Both the position numbers and the translations under genes were made by a program. From Agapetus fuscipes (lineage: Eukaryota; Arthropoda; Insecta; Trichoptera; Glossosomatidae), in the NCBI GenBank assembly GCA_951799405.1, contig OX637338.1:1054001-1118000 (forward strand): a stretch of 64,000 bases of DNA, in the 5' to 3' direction. Positions 14,101 to 23,100 of this stretch are shown one piece after another. Position 1 is the stretch's first letter. Each line of letters begins with the position of its first letter. The notes under the pieces were generated by a model that was not told the origin of the DNA, did not search any database, and worked only from the letters and a program-made list of their open reading frames with translations.

Positions 14101-17100
14101 TTACTTACAAATGGTTTATACAAAAATCAGTGGTGTCAAGAAATTGTCTTTTTGACCACTATTCTGTAAAGCTTTATTTTAAATTGTTCATTTTACAAAA
14201 ACCCGTATTCAAATTCTCCAATCTGTAGACTTTATTCATAAATGATGATGATATGAGGCTGGCCACCCATCTATAATCTCTATAATCTAAGTTGCAAGGA
14301 TATATTCATTCAAAGCTCTCAGATGTATGCCCACAAACAAACACGTGTAGTTCGCGCTTACAAATGCTGATTGTGTACTTACAAATAAAATTCAAACCTC
14401 AAATGAACATAAGCCCCACAACTTTTGCCGACCTTCCCTGAAACAGGAGTGACACTGGCAAAGTGAACCATTTTTTACAGTATGGGTGGTCAGCCTCATA
14501 CCAACCTATAAGTCAAGGAATGTATAAGTCAAGGAACCCATGCTATCAAAAATGGTTCACTTTACCAATTTCATTCCTGTTGTAGGGTTTATGTTGATCT
14601 GAGGTTTGTGTTTTAATTTGTAAGTTCACATGCAGCATCTGTCAGCGCCAACTTGCAATGTCTGTGGGAATGCATTCAATATGATTTTAAATTTTACTAT
14701 AACCATGTACCTCAGATTATATTTTATTGTTTATAATGAATCTATAATGTTGAATTTAAGTTACAAAGATATATTAATATTCAAAACTACTATCAAATGC
14801 GTGCCCATAAACAGACATGTCGCTGCCTTAGTTCTTGTTTGCCGTATAGACCAATAAGCTAATTTTACATGAGCAATGTTTGCATGTGTACTGGACCAAT
14901 GTGTCTTATGAAAACGGGAAATTGATTTAAAAAATATTTAAAACAACTCTCACATTATCGAGTTTTACATTTTTTCTTAGCTCAGATTGTGTAGAATTTG
15001 ATTCTTAAGACAACTGCATTAAAAAGTCATATTTGACAGAATTGGTCTATACTGCAAACAAGAACTGGGGGAGCGATGTGTATGAATCCTCCCTCTTATA
15101 GGAATATTTCCATTTCTATTCTATCCATTTGTAACATTATTTTCCCGCTGACTTCCAGATGGATTGTGTACGTGGAGAACCGCATGTTTGAGACTGACAG
15201 CCGGCTGATGTTCTACCACCGCTCCCTCTCCCGCCTCAAGCGCCACCTGGCCGTGATAGGCCAGCTGCACCGCGCCCCGCGTCTCTTCTGCACCGCCGTC
15301 CATGAGATCGTCAGGCGGAGGTCCTTCTCGCAAGCCTTCCTCACTGTAAGCCATGCACACCTTTACATTGGCAATCATTGTGTCAGTCTGTGCTTTTGAT
15401 AATGCTTCACAAAAGAACTATCTAGTGCTTTTGACTGGTCCGTTCACTCTCACTCTGCCACACTAGGAGGTCCCAGGGTTCAATCTTCGGATAGGACTGT
15501 GGACGATCTTAAATAGGGTCCGCACAGAGTAAAATGGGGATTAGCTCCATCGCCAGGACTGGTCCGTAGTTCAGTGGTAACACTTGGACTCTGAATGGAA
15601 TGTTGTGGGTTCTAATCCCGGCGGAGCACAAAAAATATAGGTACCATTTGTATTTTGAAATTATTTTCAAAATTACTAGTCACCAAAGGTTCATCCAGCC
15701 TTACAACAACTGGGTCTTGCTTGAGAATTGGCGCTTTGCAGCGACGACAATCAAGCTCGTAAAAAGGTTGATAGCTCAATTTGTAGAATGCTTGCATTCC
15801 ATGCCGAAAGCAAGGGTTCGATTTCAAGGTTTACTCAGCCTTCACAAGAAATGAGAACCAGCCCCCCCCCCCCCCCCTGGAGCTGGGAAACCCCCACTTC
15901 AACTGGTTTTTTATGCTATTAGGCGCATATGCTAACGATGAAACTACCGGGACTAATTCAGTATTTTTTATCAGGGTAAGGCTTAAACCTCAAAATAACA
16001 TTAAGTAGTTAAGGAATAAAGAAGAAGGTAAAGATATAACCTTGCATGTTGTGTTGCAGTGGGCTTCCGAGATGGCCTGCCACCTGCTCACCATCCACAA
16101 CAATGAAGTGATGCGCCGCCGGGACTTCCAGGCGCTCTTCTCCGGTCACTTCCTGGGAGGCCTCTTCCCCGGCACGGAGGACCAGCCTCCAGCGTACGCC
16201 ACACAAGCACCGCGACCATTTGACACGGAGCTGCCCAAGCTGACGCAGGCGGACGCTGATGCTCTGGCAGCGCGCCTGCCCTACCTCGTGTCTGATCTCC
16301 CCCCCTGGGACATGACGGCTGTCACTAACTTCTTTCAATCTAGGTGTGTGACATTACAATAAACGGAAGCATTTTTTTGTTGCTGATTTGGGTGTGAGAA
16401 TTTTTTTTATATCTAATCGAATCTCAGTTGCAAAGATATGCTGCAACATTAAGAATTCACATTATATGCATTTTCTCAAGTAGACATGTATAAGTTCACG
16501 CTTAAACATGCCGCATGTGGATTTACAATATAAAAACCCAAATCTCAAATGAACATACACCCTGCAACTTCTGCTGACCTTCCCTGAAACAGGGGTGACA
16601 TTGGCAAAGTCAACCATCTTCTACAGCATGGCTGGTCAGCTGCATACCAACCTATAAGTTAAGGAGTCTCATCATTTAGTTTTTATGAGACCTTGTTGTT
16701 TTAATGATGTGTGTTTTCAGATCCTTGGCGTATGAAAAATTGGGAGAAAAAGAGAAGCAAGCAGAAGACAGAATATTGGCCGTTGTGAGAGAATCTGGAT
16801 TAGATAGGTAAATTATTGTGCGTTTGTTGAAAAGACTTCTTGTGCATGTGATGATTTTATAACTGATGTTTTTCTTATTCGTGTTTCAGAGGTTTTGAGT
16901 CAGAAACAGACACGGAGGAATTTGAAAAAGTCGGTCAGAGTCCAATAGAGAGGCGAGCCGCCGGTGCTGCGGAAGCCGTCGCTGTAGCTGTTCCCGTCAG
17001 GGCTGACGCTGCCACCATCACTGAGGTGCGCCCCACCCCTCGCCAGGCTCCCCCCAAGCCTCCCCGGACACGACCACCGGCTCCCCTGGACTCCATCCCC

Positions 17101-20100
17101 GAAATCTCTCCAATCACTCGCTCCTACATGGAATCCAGCTTCCGTCCAATATCCCCGTTAGCTTCGATTCCAGAGAACGCCAACACAGCCCACTCGGAGA
17201 GTGACTGTTTGTTTTCTCCTTCTTTCTCTTCCCCCGGGACGTGTGGCTCCCCGCGCCCTCCTTCCCCGTCCTCCCCCACCGCTGCTCCGGGCCACCGGGC
17301 GGACTTTGAGCCCGCAGAGTTTTATATAGAAGAGTCTCCGCCGGCCAGCCTGGAGTGGGGCTACGCGAGCTCCCCCCTGGCGGTGGAGTCGCAGGTCCTC
17401 GTTGCCCTGCTGCAGGTAGTAGACCCCACCACACCCAGCTGCCTGCGCCTGCATCTGCAACATGCTTCTGTAACTGCGCACCATGTGTGCAAGCATCGTT
17501 CCTACAAAACTATGGACAGTGGACGCCCACATCATTACACTCTAAGGTCTCCTGCATTAGGGATGGGCAAATGGAAAAAAAATATTGATGTATATCGAAT
17601 TGATATTTGCAAACATTATCAAAATATATTGAGGAAAAAGTATAGATATTTTGATATATCGATACTTGGTTAAATGTTTGCTTACAAACACAATCATCTA
17701 TAAAGCGAGGGGGGCAAAAAAAAATTGTGGTTGATACAATTTTGATACTTCAAAAAAATATTGATATTTTTATATCGAGGAAATATTGATATTTAAAAAA
17801 AAAACATATCGGTACTTTTGATACTTATATTGATATATTTCGCCCATCCCTATCCTGCATACAGGGCACAGCCTGGCACTCTGCATTACCAGTACCGAGC
17901 TTAGTTTTGTTACAGTACATGAATATCTTTGAAACCATGTTGCGGGCATGTGTTGAGATCACAATACTTAATCTGTACACATTAATGCATCGGTCGATGA
18001 AATCCATGAGCTATTACCCCCGTATTCACCAATCTTACTAACACTTACCTTATGCCTCATTAACGCTTAGAATACTGTTGATTTGCATGTGAATGTGAAT
18101 AAATAAGAACGATTCTAAGGGGTTAGTCAAGCTTAAGAGAAATGTAAGTAGGATTGGTGAATACGGGGGTTAATTTTAACTGAACTTGGAATGCTGAATG
18201 TAGAATGCCCGGCTATCTTTTGAGTACTTGCAGAGACCCTCACCCTCTTTTCATTATTTATCAGATTGCATATAATATTAAGGTATACTTGCATTCACAT
18301 GCACTTCATACGGAATGAGTGCATCACAACTTTATATTTCTCAACTCTCCCACATTTGTAAACTGTCATAGTTTTGGTATAGTATTTGAGAGCAGCGCAT
18401 GTTTGGGTATTGTGGCTTTATAGGATATCAAAATCTGCTGACAAATCATCCTTTTCGATGTTGTTCCATCACTCTTTGTACAATTTTTCCTGAATTTCAA
18501 GCGTTACAGCATGAGGTATTTTAATAGATATCTAGATTGAGGCAGGTTTTCTTGTCCTATAATTAGGTCTGATTGCAGCGTTGTATATTGGTTTTGATTT
18601 TGGTTTTGAGCATCTGGACATTAAACTTGATTATAGCAATCACGGAAATAGCGAGTTCACAATTATAACGAGCCATTGCTGTCGTACATGTTAAAATTGG
18701 GCTTATTTTCATACGATTGTGCTCACATTTATGAGCTCGCTTCATGGATGTAATGTCCATATACTAGTGACAGCTCAATTCGCCCGGATGTACAAAATGA
18801 CACAATTTTTAAACAGTCTAATAATGTCATAAACAAGACAAGAAAGGCCAGCTCAGCTGTTGACGTTGGCTTATAATCCCTGATGCTTATCGCTGTTTCC
18901 AACATTTTGGTCGACGACTGCATGTCTAAGTTGTCAAGGATATATAAGTCAAATGAGAGCTAAAATGCGAGAAATGGGTTGATTTATTTGTGCTTGTTGT
19001 ACCTGAGTTTAACTGTGTTTTGAGTTTTGACATTAATCAGAACAAAAGTATTTGAAGTGTACATTGGCAATATTTTCTAAATTATTTAGCTTCTTTTATC
19101 CCCTCATTTTTATTACCCGTTTTCCTAAAAACTTTTTTGTTCTACTTTTTATCTCCTGATCCACAAGTTATTTTCTTTTGCTTAGTGACGTGTTTGGTAT
19201 AAAGTAAAGTGTCCATTTATATGTGAGTTTGTCGTGAACTTAAAATTCTCTTTGCTAGTTAATCATTGAATCTGGAGTGTTTGAATTTTGTGAAAAAATA
19301 TCTTAGTTAACTTAAAATTGAAGACAAAAATGTAATATTAGTAATTTGAAATGTTGCGGTTTTCTTTTAATTGAAAAAGAAATCATAATTATTGTTAAAA
19401 AAAATGCATAGTATTTTGAAGATTTCTTTATTGTGAAACCTATACATTATTATCATGGCCTTTGAATACCATATTCCTTTAAAAGATGGTAAAAATCTCT
19501 TGCGTGTTAACAAGCTTGAAAGCGCAAGGCTCATCCCTACCCTCTTGTCTGTGGATGTCAAAAAGTAATATCCGCCAATGCTACCCCTTCTAGGACAAAG
19601 AAGCTAAAATTAGCTTACTTAGTCTGTGACTCAGATACAAATAGAATATTTTTGAGTGCGTTGCTTGCTTACATAACTTAGTATCGTATTCATAATCTGT
19701 GCCTTAATAACATCTAATTTTATTGCATCATTTTATTTTATTTCAGGAGAACATTGAGTCACAACAAAGTGAAGTAAACAGCCTAAGAGGACTGCTCGCA
19801 TCACTCAATGAAACCTTTTGTATAGCAATTAAAAATCTAAAGAATGACCTAGTGAAATTAAAATCAGACGCCAACGAGGGAAACAGCTTCCTCAAACAGC
19901 ACTGCGTGGAAGTGCTGGACGCTTGGGACAAGTGCAACGCGGAGAGTGCCCTGCGAGAGAGGGAGACCCTGCAGCGACTCACTGTTGACCATGAATTGGA
20001 GATGAACGACATCAAGCTCATTTCCACCAGCAAGGACGACGAGTTGCGCAGCCTCAAGTCAGAGTGTGCGGCTATAGAAGAAAAGCTGGCGACCCTGCGC

Positions 20101-23100
20101 AGTGACAAAAATTTAGAAATTGAAAATCTCAACGAAAAGATATCGGCTCTGGAATCCACCATCACCGAAAACATAGACAAAATGGAAAAAATGGAAATCG
20201 CCAAGCAAAAAGAGCTGGAGGAGCTGCAGGAAAACTTAAATCGTAATTACAAAGGTCAACTTGAATCTCTGAGATCACGGTTCCGACTGGTCACTCTGAC
20301 AAGCATGGACAGATCACCATCGGAGTCTAGCCTGGAGAAGATTGAAAAGCCGGACATGATTGAGCTGGCGACCCACAAAACCATCCTCCACCAAACTGTC
20401 GAAGATTTGAAGATTGAAAAAGAAGAAGCCATCAAGAAAGCTTTGGAAGAGCAAGAGGAAGAGTTCAAGGCGCGACTGACGCAGGAAATTGAAAAGGTGA
20501 AGCTGAAGCTGTTAGGGGAGCGACATCAAACCATCACGGATGCCATGAAGAGGATAGTGGAAGAAAAAGACAGGCAGCTAGAGCAGGCGTTGGAGCGGGG
20601 CACACAGCTCATGAGGGAGTGCAAAAAGTACAAGGAGACCATTCAGCAGCTCAGCGATCCGGAAACAAGTGACTTCCAGAGCTGCAGCATGGGGCAGTCC
20701 AGGGTGGAAGCTCTCACCGTGGAGAACACGCGCTTGGTGGAGCAGCTGAAGACCTTGCAACACAATGCTGATGCTGTAACGGAGAAGGAACAGCAAACGT
20801 AAGCATGCTTTCTTTTGCGCTTTAATTCAGCTACTGTTATTTTGCAAGATGATGATGATTTCATATAGTGCCGTTTTGTGAAGATTGTCACTCCAAGGGC
20901 GCTCCAAGAATAGATGGATGTTGTGGTAGAGGAAGACTGAGAAAGGTATGGATGGACGAAATTTCTGAAATAGCGAATGAATGGAATATCCAGAGTCATA
21001 ATAAAAGGAGGGCTTGTATGAAGAAGGTTATGACTCTGGATGAAGTGAAAGAAGTATGTAAGGACAGAAAGAAATGCCGGTTGATCTGTAATGTTGGCGG
21101 CAAGGGCTATGGTTTTTTAAATTAGAATTTTGTATTTGTTTTGATGTTTTTTACATGTTATTATTTGTTGATTTTAAGAATGTAATTTGTTGTGAATGTT
21201 CCTTGACTTATAGGTTGGTATGCGGCTGACCACCCATGCTGTAGAAAATGGTTCACTTGTCAATGTTGGCAAGAGTTGTAGGGTGTAGGTTTATTTGAGA
21301 TTCGGGTTTTTTGTATGTTGTAGGTTCACATGCAGCATATGCAAGCGCAAACTTATCCGTACTTGTTTGCTTGTGAAAATGCATGTAATGTGAATCCCCA
21401 ATGTTACACATCATTGCAATTTAGATTAGATTAGATCAGATGTATTTACGATTGCATTTATGTTTTAGGGATTGTGTGCAAGTGATAGATGGTTCCACAG
21501 AGCAGGACCCCGCCCTGAGGCACGGCTACAGAAGTCACACGCCCATCGGTTTTACTCCTGGGACGCTGCGGCTGTCCTCTTGTAATACTGGCGACATTGT
21601 TTTCATATTGTGGGATGGATGCCATTCCAATTATTCCATCCTGCAGGTGAGCTCAGCTTTGCTTCTATTATTAACCTCTCGAGTGACTATTCATAATAAT
21701 ATAATATGTCTATTTTTAGAACACAATGTTTTTTTTTCATAATCATAATATTATGAGGCAGTGCAATAAATACCTACATCAATGGTGATTTTTATTTTTT
21801 TAGCCACTAAAAAAAAGCTTATTTCCCTGCCCTTTTAGATAAAAAAAAATCGGATCGGAGATATTTTTTGTATCTTTGGATATATTTAATATCAAAACCG
21901 AGAGTTGAGTGGCTGGATTATGGCAGAAAATCGCTGGCACTCTAGAGGTTAACAGTCTTATGTTCCTATTTGCAACTTTAAATTTAAATGTTATGTTGCA
22001 GGAGTCTTCCTCGCTATTCTTGCTTCACGGAGATTGTTTGGCTGCATTTGATCTAAAAATTCACTTGCAAGACGAATCTGAGAGAAAACTCTATTCCGTA
22101 GGGAAAGTGGAAAGCAAAGAGTACTGTGTAGCCGTGAAGGTAAACATTTGTAAAGATTGAGGTATTTTTTTTATTTTGATATGTGTGAACTCGTAGTTGA
22201 TGTACTTTATGTAATTTACAGAGTGGAAATAAATACCAAGTCGCCTTGGGGACTCGATTTTATCGGGTGAGAGTGAAGCCCCTGAAGCCGTGCGAGAACA
22301 TGATCAAGCAGCCGGCTTACTGTTGTGATTTCCCCGTATTGCCCAAGGACACAGGTAACAACCTCTCTCACAACTATTTGTTATTTAACCCTTCAACTGC
22401 GGGTGACAGTCATATGTTACGACGCTCAGAATCACTTCACTCATTTTTGTTTGTAAATTTAAAATCCTCAAGCCCTAAACCCTCACGGCTATAATCTTTC
22501 AGTGATTTCTGAGCCTCCTTCGCTTTGTGTATACACTTGGGAAAGTGTAGGTTCACGAGAGGGCCTTCTGCCACTCGCATCTCACATAATTTTTGCATGC
22601 GAGTCCTGTGACACATCGCCGGATGGGATGGATATACAGGGCGTGGGTCAGTGGAGGGGAGACTGACCCTGAGAGAAGGTGTTGCGGGTGACACGCATAG
22701 GCATCAAGTGTAAACTTGCATACAGTGCGGCTGTCAATCATAGACGTCATCCAACTTTGAACTTGATGATGAAGTACAAAATTTATATAGCGCCTTATAT
22801 GACAGTGTGTCATTGCAAAGGCGCTTGTTCACATGATTGGACGAAGAGGTGAGTCTTGAGACGTCTTTTGAAGAGTCTCTCCAAATCCAGTTCCCCCAGT
22901 GAGGCGGAAATAGTAGTCCAAGTCCCTTAACTTATCCCTGACATCTGTGCTAAAGAATTCAAAAGTCTGCAAGTGGAAATATGTGCTAAACCTTTGTGAT
23001 TTTTGTTTTTGAATAACTAATACATGTGACTGTTCACATAGTTTAAAGTGTCGTCAATCAATTAAGGTAGGAAATGAATAAATGTTTTAAAAAATGGGCT

